From the NCBI GenBank assembly GCA_963769905.1, contig CAVYNG010000002.1, positions 248,001 through 312,000 on the forward strand: 64,000 nucleotides of DNA, in the 5' to 3' direction. The notes beneath the pieces are model-generated. The model was not told the DNA's origin, made no database searches, and was given only the letters and a program-made list of their open reading frames with translations. This document shows, in pieces, positions 44,336-53,182 of this stretch. The position numbers and the translations under genes are program-made. This DNA is from Bog-756 sp963769905 (GTDB taxonomy: Bacteria > Actinomycetota > Acidimicrobiia > Acidimicrobiales > RAAP-2). Positions within the stretch are counted from its first letter, which is position 1; every line of letters begins with the position of its first letter.

Positions 44336-44472
44336 GGTACGTCGACGCGGGCTACGCGATCGTGCTCGGCATCCTCTTCCTCTACGGGGTCCACCTCGTG
44401 TGGCGCCGGCGGCGCCTGACCCGCGCGGTCGAGCGTGTGCTCGGGGCACCGGCTCCCGAGGACGACCGATGA
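44332..44472 (+). CDS. ccmD: CcmD-like small membrane protein
   Basis: 46 residues: a periplasmic start MRYVDAGYA, a single helix IVLGILFLYGVHLVW, then RRRRL and a charged tail. Length, single helix followed by positive charges, and position between ccmC and ccmE fit CcmD, which helps release holo-CcmE. It overlaps both neighbours by 4 bp. It is easy to miss because of its size. Confidence 0.85.
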   Translation: MRYVDAGYAIVLGILFLYGVHLVWRRRRLTRAVERVLGAPAPEDDR

Positions 44473-44972
44473 CCACCGCGCCGCCACTCCCGGGTGCTGC
44501 GGCGCGGGAAGCCGAAGACCCGGCGACCGAGCCCGGGCCCGGCGGACAGCGACGCCCACGCCTCCGGTTCCGCTACGCGGTGGTCGGTCTCGTCCTCGTC
44601 GGCGCACTGGTCTTCTTGCTGGCGAAGGGGCTCGGCTCCGCGCTCAACTTCTACCTTCCCGCCGACCAGGCGGCCGCCCAGCGGACGAGCCTCGGATCAC
44701 AGACCTTCAACCTCGAGGGTCTCGTCGAGCCCGGTTCGATCCACGCGACTCCGAGCGGCGTGAACTTCGTCGTGACCTCCGGCGCGACCCGCCTCCAGGT
44801 CGACAACTCGGGGAGCCCGCCGCAGCTCTTCGAGGCCGGCATCCCGGTCATCGCGGTCGGCCACTTCCGCGGTGACACCTTCGTCTCCGACCAGATCCTC
44901 GTGAAGCACACGTCGACCTACATCGCGGCCCATCCCGGGCGGGTCACGGCTCCGAACGGGACCAAGCGATGA
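44469..44972 (+). CDS. ccmE: Periplasmic haem chaperone CcmE
   Basis: 167 residues. One membrane anchor (YAVVGLVLVGALVFLLAKG) is followed by an OB-fold domain: NLEGLVEPGSIHATPSGVNF and GIPVIAVGHFRGDTFVSDQ. The haem-binding histidine is H147 in VKHTSTY, with the HxxxY spacing and Y151 conserved. It accepts haem from CcmC and passes it to the CcmF-H lyase. The N-terminal tail is longer and Pro/Gly-rich. Confidence 0.92.
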   Translation: MTTAPPLPGAAAREAEDPATEPGPGGQRRPRLRFRYAVVGLVLVGALVFLLAKGLGSALNFYLPADQAAAQRTSLGSQTFNLEGLVEPGSIHATPSGVNFVVTSGATRLQVDNSGSPPQLFEAGIPVIAVGHFRGDTFVSDQILVKHTSTYIAAHPGRVTAPNGTKR

Positions 44973-45019
44973 TCCTCCGGCTGGTCCGCCTCCCGGCCGG
45001 TCTGCGCCCGTCGCGGTGA
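44969..45019 (+). other. Coupling minicistron between ccmE and ccmF
   Basis: An ATG overlapping the ccmE stop (ATGA) opens a 16-codon frame whose TGA overlaps the GTG start of ccmF (GTGA). It bridges the only gap in an otherwise continuous chain of overlapping genes. It may allow ribosomes to pass from ccmE to ccmF. The peptide itself need not be functional. Confidence 0.4.
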
Positions 45020-47124
45020 ACGGCGCGCTCGGCCACACCGGCGTCCTGCTCGGCTTCGTGGCGGCCGTGGCGGGGGTCGCGGTGCTCGCCACCGGTCTTG
45101 CCCGTCACCGCCAGCCGCTCGTCCGCAGCGGCCAGCTCTACGCACCGCTCGTCCTCCTCGGAGGGATCGTCGCCACCGTCGCGATGGAGCACGCCCTCGT
45201 CACCCACGACTTCTCTCTCAGCTACGTGGCCGACAACAACAGCCGTTCGACCCCGCTCATCTACTCGATCACCGGCATGTGGTCCGCGCTCGCGGGGTCG
45301 ATCCTGCTCTGGGCGTTGATCCTCGGCGGCTACGCAACGGCCATGGTCTGGCGGTTCCGGCGCCGCGGAAACGACCGCCTGGTCGCCTGGGCGACGCTCG
45401 TGGTCTACGCGGTTGCGGCGTTCTTCTTCGCGCTGATGCTCGGGCCCGCCGATCCCTTCCGGCACGTGGCCGGCGCGGTGCCGGCCAACGGGCTCGGGCC
45501 GAACGTACTTTTGCAGGACAACCCGCTCGTGCTGTTCCACCCGCCGATGCTCTATCTCGGGCTGGTGGGGTTCACCCTCCCCTTCGCCTTCGCGGTCGCC
45601 GCGCTGGTGACCGGGCGGCTCGACGAGGACTGGCAGGGGGAGACCCGTAGGTGGACGCTGCTCGCCTGGACGTTCCTCACCGCGGGCATCGTCCTCGGCG
45701 CCTGGTGGTCCTACCAGGTGCTCGGGTGGGGCGGATTCTGGGCCTGGGACCCGGTCGAGAACGCGTCCTTGCTGCCCTGGCTGGTCGGCACCGCCTATCT
45801 GCACTCGGTCATGGTCGAGCAGCGGCGCGGCCTCTTGCGGATCTGGAACCTCTCGCTCGTGGTGGCCACCTTCTCGCTCACCATCCTCGGCACCTTCCTC
45901 ACCCGCTCGGGCGTGCTGCAGTCGGTGCACTCGTTCTCCACCTCGACGATCGGCCCGCTGCTCCTCGGGTTCTTCGGGCTGGTAGTCGTCGTCGGCGTCG
46001 GGCTGATCGCCTGGCGCGGCGACAGGCTGCGCTCGCCCGGCGGGATCGACTCGCCTGTCAGCCGCGAGGGCGCCTTCCTCGCCAACAACCTCCTTTTCGT
46101 GCTCTTCGCGGTGATCGTGCTGCTCGGGACCGTCTTCCCGCTGCTCTACGAGGCACTCGAGTCCGGCCGGCAGGTCAGCGTCGGCGCGCCGTACTTCAAC
46201 CGGCTGATCGTCCCGATCGGGCTCGGCCTGCTGTTCCTGATGGCGGTGGCCCCGGCCCTCCCGTGGCGGAAGAGCTCGCTCGAGGTCGTGCGCGGCCGGC
46301 TCGCCGTCCCCGCCGCATGCGGGGTGGCGGTAGTCGTCGCCTGCGTGGCCGCCGGCGTGCGCGGTGTCGAGCCGTTGCTCGCGTTCGGGCTGGGTGCGTT
46401 TGCTGCGGCCTCGGCGCTGCGGGCGCTCGCGCTGTCGGTCCGGGGCGCCTGGCACGGGGCTCGTGCCGGTGGTGCCATACCCTCCCGAGCGCTGCTCGCC
46501 GGCTGGCGCGGACTGGTCGGACGCACCAACGGGGGAATGATCGTCCACGTCGGGGTGGTGATCATCGCGGTCGCGCTCGCGGCCGCCACCGCCTACGGCA
46601 CGCGCGGGGAGGTCCGACTCGCCCGCGGCCAGTCGGCCACCTTCGCCGGGCACACCGTCGAGTTCGTCGGAACGCGCACCGCGGTCTCGAGCTCGCAGAG
46701 CGCGCTGAAGGCGGTGTTGCGCATCGACCGCGGCGGGACCTTCCTTCCAGCGGTCACCCAGTTCGGCTCGGGCACCCAGCCGGTCGGCACTCCCGCCATC
46801 GACTCGAGCCTGCGTGACGACGTCTACCTGACCATCGATTCGATTCCGGACAAGGGCGGGGTGTGGACCTTCGGGGTGGTCGTGCAGCCGCTCGTGCGAT
46901 GGCTCTGGCTCGGAGGCGCCCTGGTCGTGCTGGGGTCGGTGCTCGCCGCCCTACCCGGTCGCCGCCGCCGCCCGACCGATCCTGTGTCCGCCCCGCCGTC
47001 GGGCGCGCTCGGGCGACAGCCCGAGTCGCCACCGACCATGCGGGAGGCCGTCCCGTCAATGCCGGGACCACCGTCTGATGCAGAGGACGAGGGGGTGCCG
47101 GTCGGCGCGGGGGAGCACCCGTGA
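45016..47124 (+). CDS. ccmF: Cytochrome c haem lyase subunit CcmF
   Basis: 702 residues with about 15 helices. The WWD motif is GWGGFWAWDPVENASLLPW (from about residue 237), and haem-ligand histidines appear in LVLFHPPMLYLG and in FLTRSGVLQSVHSF. The large periplasmic loop near the C-terminus carries GTPAIDSSLRDDVYL, a CcmF hallmark. It attaches haem to apocytochrome together with CcmH. GTG 45016 overlaps the preceding minicistron, and the stop overlaps tlpA (GTGA). Confidence 0.92.
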   Translation: MNGALGHTGVLLGFVAAVAGVAVLATGLARHRQPLVRSGQLYAPLVLLGGIVATVAMEHALVTHDFSLSYVADNNSRSTPLIYSITGMWSALAGSILLWALILGGYATAMVWRFRRRGNDRLVAWATLVVYAVAAFFFALMLGPADPFRHVAGAVPANGLGPNVLLQDNPLVLFHPPMLYLGLVGFTLPFAFAVAALVTGRLDEDWQGETRRWTLLAWTFLTAGIVLGAWWSYQVLGWGGFWAWDPVENASLLPWLVGTAYLHSVMVEQRRGLLRIWNLSLVVATFSLTILGTFLTRSGVLQSVHSFSTSTIGPLLLGFFGLVVVVGVGLIAWRGDRLRSPGGIDSPVSREGAFLANNLLFVLFAVIVLLGTVFPLLYEALESGRQVSVGAPYFNRLIVPIGLGLLFLMAVAPALPWRKSSLEVVRGRLAVPAACGVAVVVACVAAGVRGVEPLLAFGLGAFAAASALRALALSVRGAWHGARAGGAIPSRALLAGWRGLVGRTNGGMIVHVGVVIIAVALAAATAYGTRGEVRLARGQSATFAGHTVEFVGTRTAVSSSQSALKAVLRIDRGGTFLPAVTQFGSGTQPVGTPAIDSSLRDDVYLTIDSIPDKGGVWTFGVVVQPLVRWLWLGGALVVLGSVLAALPGRRRRPTDPVSAPPSGALGRQPESPPTMREAVPSMPGPPSDAEDEGVPVGAGEHP

Positions 47125-47687
47125 ACGAGACCGCAGTCGGGCTGCGGAGGCCCCATCGAGCGCGATGGGTGGCCGCAGGGGTCCTCGTGGTGAGCGCGGG
47201 GCTGGTGGCGGTGCTCGCGACCCGCCCGCCGGCGTCGGTGGCGGAGGTTCAGAGCCCGCTGGTCGGCAAGGCGGCGCCGCCGGTTGTGGGGACCACGGTC
47301 GCCGGTACTGCCTACCACCTTGCGCGACAACCGGGACGCTACGTCGTGGTCAATTTCTTCGCGAGCTGGTGTGAGCCCTGCCAGCAGGAGGGCCCCGCCC
47401 TCGTGCAGTTCGCTTACGCACACAGCCGGGTCGGGGACGCGTCGATGGTGAGCGTCGTCTTCGACGACACCGACTCTGCCGCGCGCACCTACCAGTCGAC
47501 GCTCGGCGCGACGTGGCCGACCCTCGCGGACCCGGGCGGGAAACTCGCGCTGAGCTTCGGCGTGCGGGCACCGCCGTCGACGTTCGTGATCGCCCCCGAC
47601 GGCAGGGTGGTCGCCTACGTGGTCGCCCCGGTGACCGCGTCCGACCTCGACCGGATCGTCAGCCAGGCCGAGGCGGCCCGCGCATGA
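47121..47687 (+). CDS. TlpA/ResA/CcmG-like membrane-anchored thioredoxin
   Basis: 188 residues: a signal anchor, then a thioredoxin fold with NFFASWCEPCQQEGPALVQF (WCEPC at 83-87) and the cis-proline loop VRAPPSTFVIAPDGRVV. It reduces the CxxCH motif of apocytochrome or partner CcmH, taking electrons from CcdA. Its location between ccmF and ccmH supports CcmG/DsbE function. Confidence 0.9.
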   Translation: MNETAVGLRRPHRARWVAAGVLVVSAGLVAVLATRPPASVAEVQSPLVGKAAPPVVGTTVAGTAYHLARQPGRYVVVNFFASWCEPCQQEGPALVQFAYAHSRVGDASMVSVVFDDTDSAARTYQSTLGATWPTLADPGGKLALSFGVRAPPSTFVIAPDGRVVAYVVAPVTASDLDRIVSQAEAARA

Positions 47688-48958
47688 GGCGGCGGCTCCC
47701 GTGGTGGACACTGCTCGGCGTCGTGCTGGTGATCGCACTGGTCGTCGGGAGCGGCGTACTCTCGTCGTCCCCGCCGACCGCCGCGCAGCGGGCCTCCGCC
47801 ATCGAGTCGGTCATCCGCTGCCCGAGCTGTGAGGACCTCTCGGTCGCGACCTCGAGCGCGCCGACCGCGGCCGCGGTGCGCGACACCGTCCGCCAGCAGG
47901 TGGCCGCAGGGCGGACCGACCAGCAGATCGAGGCCTACCTCGTCGCGCGCTACGGATCAGCCATCGTGCTCGATCCGCCAGCCCGGGGCTGGTCGCTGCT
48001 CGTCTGGCTGGTTCCGCTGCTCGGCGGTGCGCTCGCGGTGGGTGCACTCGTGACGGTGCTGGTGCGCCGTGGGTCCTCGCGTGGCGAGTCCGCGGACCTC
48101 ACCCCGGGAGATGGAGCGTCCCTCGAGGAGCGCCGGCGATTCCTCGACCGCTCCCTCGCCGACGCCGATGCCGAGTTCCTCGCGGGGGATCTCTCCGACC
48201 GCGACTACCTCGCGCTCCGCCAGCGCGACCTCCGGCGCCTCGCCGCGCTCGGCGGCGCCGCGAGTCCGATGGCGCCGGCCACGGCCGGAGCGACGGTCGG
48301 GACGCTCGAAGTGGAGCGGCCGCCGACCGACCACGACGAGGCCGAGGACAGAGCCGACGCTCCGGCGTCCGCGGCGGGCTCGAGCCAGGGGAGACCTCGG
48401 TCGCGCAACCGCAGGGGCCGGTGGCTCCTTCGTGGGGCGGTCGCAGCCTTTCTCGCCGCGTTGGTGGTCGCGGTGGCCCTGCACGTGACCGCGCGCCAGC
48501 CGGGCCAGACCGCGACGGGCAGTGTCCCGTTGACACCGAGCCAGCAGGAGGCGAGGACCCTCGACCAGGCGGCGACCGACGTGAACCAGGGACAGCTCGG
48601 CCCCGCCGCCAACCTCTACCAGTCGGTGCTCACCCGGGATCCGAACAACGAGGTCGCGCTCGCGCAGCTCGGTTGGCTCGAGTACCGCGTCGGCACCACG
48701 GGGGCGAGCACCTCGCTGCTCGCGGATGCCCACGCAAAGCTCGAACGTGCCGCGTCCCTCGACCCGGGCGACTACGCCGCTCGTCTCTACCTCGGGACCG
48801 TGCTGTTCCTCGCGGACCACGACCCGCCCGGGGCGGTGGCCCAGTACCGGGCCTTCCTTGCCGACGATCCACCCACGTCGGTCGTGCACCAGGCGGCGTC
48901 CGAGCTGCGCGAGGCCTACTCGCAGGCCGGGATCGCGCTCCCGCCCGGGGTCGGATGA
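47684..48958 (+). CDS. ccmH: CcmH with fused TPR (CcmI-like) domain
   Basis: 424 residues. The N-terminal half has a signal anchor and the CcmH motif SVIRCPSCEDLSVATSSAPTA (C46 and C49) followed by RQQVAAGRTDQQIEAYLVARYG. A membrane helix follows, then a linker and a second helix, and TPR-type repeats (AANLYQSVLTRDPNNEVALAQL and a further unit near ERAASLDPGDYAARLYLG). Fusion of CcmH and CcmI functions occurs in several lineages. It ends 10 bp from the convergent quinone oxidoreductase. Confidence 0.85.
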   Translation: MRRRLPWWTLLGVVLVIALVVGSGVLSSSPPTAAQRASAIESVIRCPSCEDLSVATSSAPTAAAVRDTVRQQVAAGRTDQQIEAYLVARYGSAIVLDPPARGWSLLVWLVPLLGGALAVGALVTVLVRRGSSRGESADLTPGDGASLEERRRFLDRSLADADAEFLAGDLSDRDYLALRQRDLRRLAALGGAASPMAPATAGATVGTLEVERPPTDHDEAEDRADAPASAAGSSQGRPRSRNRRGRWLLRGAVAAFLAALVVAVALHVTARQPGQTATGSVPLTPSQQEARTLDQAATDVNQGQLGPAANLYQSVLTRDPNNEVALAQLGWLEYRVGTTGASTSLLADAHAKLERAASLDPGDYAARLYLGTVLFLADHDPPGAVAQYRAFLADDPPTSVVHQAASELREAYSQAGIALPPGVG

Positions 48959-48968
48959 GGACGCCGAA

Positions 48969-49939
48969 CTAGGGCACGAGCACCGCCTTGCCGTCGATGG
49001 TCCGACCGATGAGGCCGGCGAGCACCGACGTCGCCTGGTCGAGAGAGAGGTCGCGGGCCGCGTCGGGTGCAGCCGGCCCGACTCGACCATGGCGAGCAGC
49101 TCTGTGAGCAGCTCACGATTGCCGGCAGGGTCCTGGAAGGCCCACCCGCCCCACTCGACACCGATCAGGGTGCGGTTGTGGAGGAGGACCAGGTTGAGCG
49201 GGACGGACGCGATCGATCCGGCGGCGAAGCCGATCACGCAGAACCGTCCGAAGAGCCGGGTCGCACGCAGCGCGGCCTCGCTGTACCGTCCGCCGACTGG
49301 GTCGACCACGATGTCGACCCCGCCGCCCGAGAGCTCGCGGGCGCGCGCCTTCAGGTCCTCGGTCTCGTACTCGACGACGGCCTCGGCGCCCATCGCTCGC
49401 GCCGCGTCGAGGCGGGCCGTGCTCGACGCGGCGGCGATCACCCGCGCACCCAGTGCGGTGGCGACGTCGACCGCCGCGAGCCCGATACCGCCGCCTGCTC
49501 CGAGGACGAGGACCCATTCTCCCGGTGCGACCGATGTCCGCCGTGTGAGCGCGAACAGCACGGTGCAGTAGCTCTGGAGGAGGGTGGCCGCCTGGCTGAA
49601 GTCGAGCGACTCGGGGATCGGGACGACCGAGAGGGCCGGCACGAGCACCTGCTCGGCGAAACCGCCGAACCCGGTGAACGCGAGGACCCGATCGCCGACC
49701 GAGATCCCGTTCACTCCCGGGCCGACCGCGGTGATCACTCCGGCGACCTCGCTCCCCGGTACGAAAGGCGTCGCGGGCTTGATCTGGTAGCGGCCTTCGC
49801 AGATCAGCCCGTCCACGTAGTTGACCCCGGCGGCGCGCACCTCCACCACCACCTGTCGGTCACCCGCGGTCGGCGGCTCGCGCTCCTCGACGACCAGCCG
49901 ATCGAGCGGCCCGAACTCGGTGCAGACGACCGAACGCAT
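48969..49939 (-). CDS. NADPH:quinone oxidoreductase (zinc-less MDR), C-terminus frameshifted
   Basis: The readable frame gives a normal quinone-oxidoreductase: VVVEVRAAGVNYVDGLICEG, the NADP site VLVLGAGGGIGLAAVDVATALG, and VDIVVDPVGGRYSEAALRAT. After LAMVESGRLHPT the frame departs, and the family ending (DLSLDQATSVLAGLIGRTID, then GKAVLVP and stop at 48969) is in the next frame. One missing base near 49055-49066 restores it. Left as read, the frame runs into the ccmH gene. The substrate is probably a quinone or enone. Confidence 0.82.
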
Positions 49940-49973
49940 GATCGTCAGGCTACCGAGGCCGAGCGCTCGTGCG

Positions 49974-51119
49974 TCAGGTGCGCAGAGCCCGGAACCGCTC
50001 GACGACCGCCGGGAACGCCCCGGCGAACGCGTCGACGTCGTCGCGGGTGGTCGACCAGCCGACCGAGAGGCGCAGCGATCGCTCGGCGTCCGCGCCCATC
50101 GCTTCGAGGACCGGCGAGGGCTCGAGCGCCTCCGACGAGCAAGAAGAGCCGGAGTGCACCGCGATCCCCGCCTGGTCGAGACCGAGGAGCACCGGTTCGG
50201 CCTCGACGCCGTCGACTCCCACGCATACGATGTGCGCCAGTCGCGCGGTCGGGTCGCCGAACTGGGTCACCCCGGCCACGGCCAGCGCGGCCCGGGTCAG
50301 GAGGTTGGTCTGCTCGCGGGCCTCTGTCTCCTCGGCCTCGAGCACTCCCTCGGCGGCGAGGGCAGCCGCCGCCGCCCCGAACCCGACGATCGCGGGGACG
50401 TTCTCCATCCCTGCGCGCCGGGCGCGCTCCTGGTCGCCGCCGACGACGAACGGCTCGAGCCGGAGGCCGCGCCGCACGACCAGGGCACCGATCCCGGGAG
50501 GACCCCCGAGCTTGTGCGAGGAGAGCGACACCAGATCGGCGCCGAGCTCGTCGATGTCGACTTCGAGGTGACCGATCGCGGCCACCGCGTCGACGTGGGT
50601 GGTGATGCCCTCCGAACGGCAACGAGCCACGATCTGCGCGACCGGCTGGACGGTGCCCACCTCGTGGTTGCCCCACTGGCAGTGCACGAGTGACGGCGCG
50701 CGCCCGAACTCGTCCGCACACCGCTCGAGGGCGAGGTCGAGCGACTCGAGGTGGATGCGACCCAGGTGGTCGACCGCGATGTCGACGACCGGTGCCGAGC
50801 GCGCGGACGCGTCACGAACCGCGGAGTGCTCGACCCGCGAGCAGAGCACCGGGCCCGGATCGCCGCGGGTCACGCCCCAGGTCGCGGCGTTGACCGCCTC
50901 GGTGCCCCCCGAGACGAACACCACCTGGCGCGGGCGGACGCCCACCAGTGCGGCCAGCTGCTCGCGGGCTTCCTCGATAGCCGCCCGCACCTGGCGCCCC
51001 TCGCTGTGGACTCTGCCGGGGTCGGCGGTGACCCCGGTCTCCTCCCACCGTGCGATCGCGGACCGCGCCTCGGGGCGCGGCGGGCTGGTCGAGGCGTGGT
51101 CGAGGTAGTGACGCGTCAC
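49974..51119 (-). CDS. Cysteine desulfurase (IscS/NifS family)
   Basis: 381 residues. The PLP lysine is K203 in SLSSHKLGGPPGIGAL, with HVDAVAAIGHLEVDID as the upstream cofactor aspartate motif. The catalytic cysteine is C327 in HSGSSCSSEALEPSP, on the short-loop form as in IscS-type enzymes. It supplies persulfide sulfur for Fe-S clusters or tRNA thiolation. It lies 14 bp after a SufR-like gene on the same strand, and the Mrp Fe-S carrier diverges from that pair. Confidence 0.9.
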   Translation of the reverse strand: MTRHYLDHASTSPPRPEARSAIARWEETGVTADPGRVHSEGRQVRAAIEEAREQLAALVGVRPRQVVFVSGGTEAVNAATWGVTRGDPGPVLCSRVEHSAVRDASARSAPVVDIAVDHLGRIHLESLDLALERCADEFGRAPSLVHCQWGNHEVGTVQPVAQIVARCRSEGITTHVDAVAAIGHLEVDIDELGADLVSLSSHKLGGPPGIGALVVRRGLRLEPFVVGGDQERARRAGMENVPAIVGFGAAAAALAAEGVLEAEETEAREQTNLLTRAALAVAGVTQFGDPTARLAHIVCVGVDGVEAEPVLLGLDQAGIAVHSGSSCSSEALEPSPVLEAMGADAERSLRLSVGWSTTRDDVDAFAGAFPAVVERFRALRT

Positions 51120-51133
51120 GGCCGACCCGAGGG

Positions 51134-51940
51134 TCAGACCACGGCGGCACAGGCGTCGTCGCCACGCGCGCGTGAGGACGACAACACGACGGGCACCCCC
51201 TCTGCGTCACCGCAGAGGCCCGCCAGAAGGCCTTTGATCATGCCCCGGTCCACCGCGCAGAGGACCGGGTGCTGACTGGCCGCGTCGCCGAAGGGACAGT
51301 TGTCCGCGACGACCGTCGTGGTCGTCCCCTGGTCCTCGGCGTGTGCCGCGAAACCGTGGGCGGTCAAAGTGTCGGCGATGGCGTGCATGGCGTTGCGCAG
51401 TGTCCGCTGCGAGTCGCCGGGCGACATCTGTCCGGCCAACGTCCGGCCGTATTCCTCCCCGACCCGTTCGGCCATGCTCTCGGCCGCCTCGGGACCGAGC
51501 AGTTGCATCGCCTCCTGCAGCAGCAGGACGAGCAGGTCGTCGCGTCGGGTGAGCAGGTCGAGCGTCGGGTCGTCGCCGATCGCGCGGAAGCGCTTCGAAG
51601 GGCGCCCCGCGCCGTGGCCCGCAGGGCGCTCCATGGTGACCTCGACGTAGCCGCCCGACACGAGCCGCTCGAGGTGGTGACGGGCGACGTTCGGATGGAG
51701 AGAGAAGCGGGCCGCGACCTCCGATGCGGTCGCACCGGGGTTGGCGCGCACGAACAGGTAGATCTCCCGGCGGGTGGGATCGCCGAAGGCCGAGGTGACC
51801 GCGGTGACCGCGGCGGCGAAACCGGCATCGGAGCCGGAATCGACCTCGGTCTCGCGCGGCGCAGTGCCCACCGTCCCGCCGACGGCGCGATCGATGCCGC
51901 CGGGATCCGGGCCGTCGAGGCCGTTCGCGTCGCGTCCCAC
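51134..51940 (-). CDS. SufR-like iron-sulfur winged-helix regulator
   Basis: 268 residues. An ArsR/DeoR-like winged helix covers about residues 50-105 (SEVAARFSLHPNVARHHLERL). Three cysteines in the C-terminal domain, C215, C228 and C243 (NCPFGDAASQHPVLC then GLC), match the cluster-binding region of SufR. It probably represses Fe-S assembly genes when clusters are plentiful. It heads an apparent two-gene unit with the desulfurase. GTG 51940 lies about 7 nt after TAGACT, so it appears leaderless. Confidence 0.8.
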   Translation of the reverse strand: MGRDANGLDGPDPGGIDRAVGGTVGTAPRETEVDSGSDAGFAAAVTAVTSAFGDPTRREIYLFVRANPGATASEVAARFSLHPNVARHHLERLVSGGYVEVTMERPAGHGAGRPSKRFRAIGDDPTLDLLTRRDDLLVLLLQEAMQLLGPEAAESMAERVGEEYGRTLAGQMSPGDSQRTLRNAMHAIADTLTAHGFAAHAEDQGTTTTVVADNCPFGDAASQHPVLCAVDRGMIKGLLAGLCGDAEGVPVVLSSSRARGDDACAAVV

Positions 51941-51987
51941 CTCCCGTAGTCTACCGGTGAGGCCCGAATCTCCCGAGGAGAACGCAG

Positions 51988-53145
51988 TTGTCGATCGACG
52001 AGTCCCAGGTCACAGCTGCGGTCGACGGGGTGGTCGATCCTGTCCTCCGTCGGCCCCTCGCCGAACTGGGCATGGTCGGCCGGGTCCAGGTCAAGCGGCA
52101 CAAGGTCGGGGTGGAGCTCGCACTGCCGATCGCCGACTACCCGCAGCTCGAGGAGCTGACCCGACGGGTGCAGCGGTCGGTCGGCCCTCTCCCCGGGGTC
52201 GACGAGATCACTGTCAGCCGAGCGGTGATGGACGAGGAGCGGCGCGCCCGTCTGCGGACCCTGCTCCGCGGCGAGCCGGTGGCCGGTGAAGACCACGGCC
52301 ACTCCCACGGCCAGAGTGCGACGCTCGGCCACGAGGAGGGTCGGCCCAACAGCTTCATGCTGCCGCGTTCGAAGACCCGGATACTCGGGGTCTCCTCCGG
52401 CAAGGGAGGCGTGGGCAAGTCCTCGGTGGCGGTGAACCTCGCGGTGGTGCTCGCGCGGATGGGGCACGACGTCGGACTCCTCGACGCCGACGTCTACGGG
52501 TTCTCCGTGCCGAAGATGATCGGGATCGACAGCGATCCCCTGATCATCGGTGACCTGCTGGTCCCGCCGACCGCCCATGGGGTGCGATGCCTCTCCATGG
52601 GGTTCTTCGTCGACGACGAAACGCCGGTCATCTGGCGTGGGCCGATGCTCCACAAGGCGCTCGAGCAATTTTTGGTCGACGCCTACTGGGGCGAGCCCGA
52701 CTTCCTGGTTGTCGACATGCCGCCGGGTACCGGCGACGTGACGCTCTCGCTCGGGCAGTACCTCCCGAAGACCGAGGTGGTCGTCGTCACCACTCCGCAG
52801 CCGGCGGCCCAGCGCGTCGCGCAGCGTTCCGCGCACGCTGCGAAGAAGCTGGGCTTGTCGGTGCGCGGCGTGATCGAGAACATGAGCTGGTTCACCGGCA
52901 ATGACGGGACGCGCTACGAGCTGTTCGGCGCGGGCGGCGGCGCCCAGCTGGCCGAAGGGCTCGGGGTCCCCTTGCTCGGACAGGTCCCACTCGTCCCGGC
53001 GCTGCGCCAAGGCGGGGACGAAGGTGTGCCGGTCGTGGTGGGTGAGCCCGACGGGGTGGCGGCCGCGGCCTTCGATCGGCTGGCGACCGCGATCGCCGAG
53101 CTCGGACCCGCCCGGGTCTACCGCAGCGAGCTGACCGTCCGCTGA
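51988..53145 (+). CDS. mrp: Mrp/ApbC/NBP35-family iron-sulfur carrier ATPase
   Basis: 385 residues from a TTG with CGAGGAG upstream. An N-terminal DUF59/MIP18 domain (about 5-95) is followed by a His-rich linker (EDHGHSHGQSATLGH) and the P-loop ATPase: GVSSGKGGVGKSSVAVN (deviant Walker A), LLDADVYGFSVPKMIG and DMPPGTGDVTLSL. The CPxC motif of many Mrp proteins is absent: NMSWFTGNDG stands in its place. It delivers Fe-S clusters or related roles. The divergent SufR-like gene suggests shared control. Confidence 0.9.
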   Translation: MSIDESQVTAAVDGVVDPVLRRPLAELGMVGRVQVKRHKVGVELALPIADYPQLEELTRRVQRSVGPLPGVDEITVSRAVMDEERRARLRTLLRGEPVAGEDHGHSHGQSATLGHEEGRPNSFMLPRSKTRILGVSSGKGGVGKSSVAVNLAVVLARMGHDVGLLDADVYGFSVPKMIGIDSDPLIIGDLLVPPTAHGVRCLSMGFFVDDETPVIWRGPMLHKALEQFLVDAYWGEPDFLVVDMPPGTGDVTLSLGQYLPKTEVVVVTTPQPAAQRVAQRSAHAAKKLGLSVRGVIENMSWFTGNDGTRYELFGAGGGAQLAEGLGVPLLGQVPLVPALRQGGDEGVPVVVGEPDGVAAAAFDRLATAIAELGPARVYRSELTVR

Positions 53146-53157
53146 GGCGGTTGCCGC

Positions 53158-53174
53158 GGCCGGCTCAGCCGGTC
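53158..53174. terminator. Bidirectional hairpin between mrp and the methyltransferase gene
   Basis: GGCCGGC and GCCGGTC pair (one G-T wobble) around a TCA loop in the 37-bp gap between two convergent genes. It could end both transcripts; no T tract is present. Confidence 0.5.
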
Positions 53175-53182
53175 CGGCCGGG

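Noticed and set aside
44944..46653. 569-codon minus-strand frame
   Set aside because: Antisense to ccmF; its Glu/Arg/Gln-rich composition is typical of a shadow of hydrophobic coding sequence.
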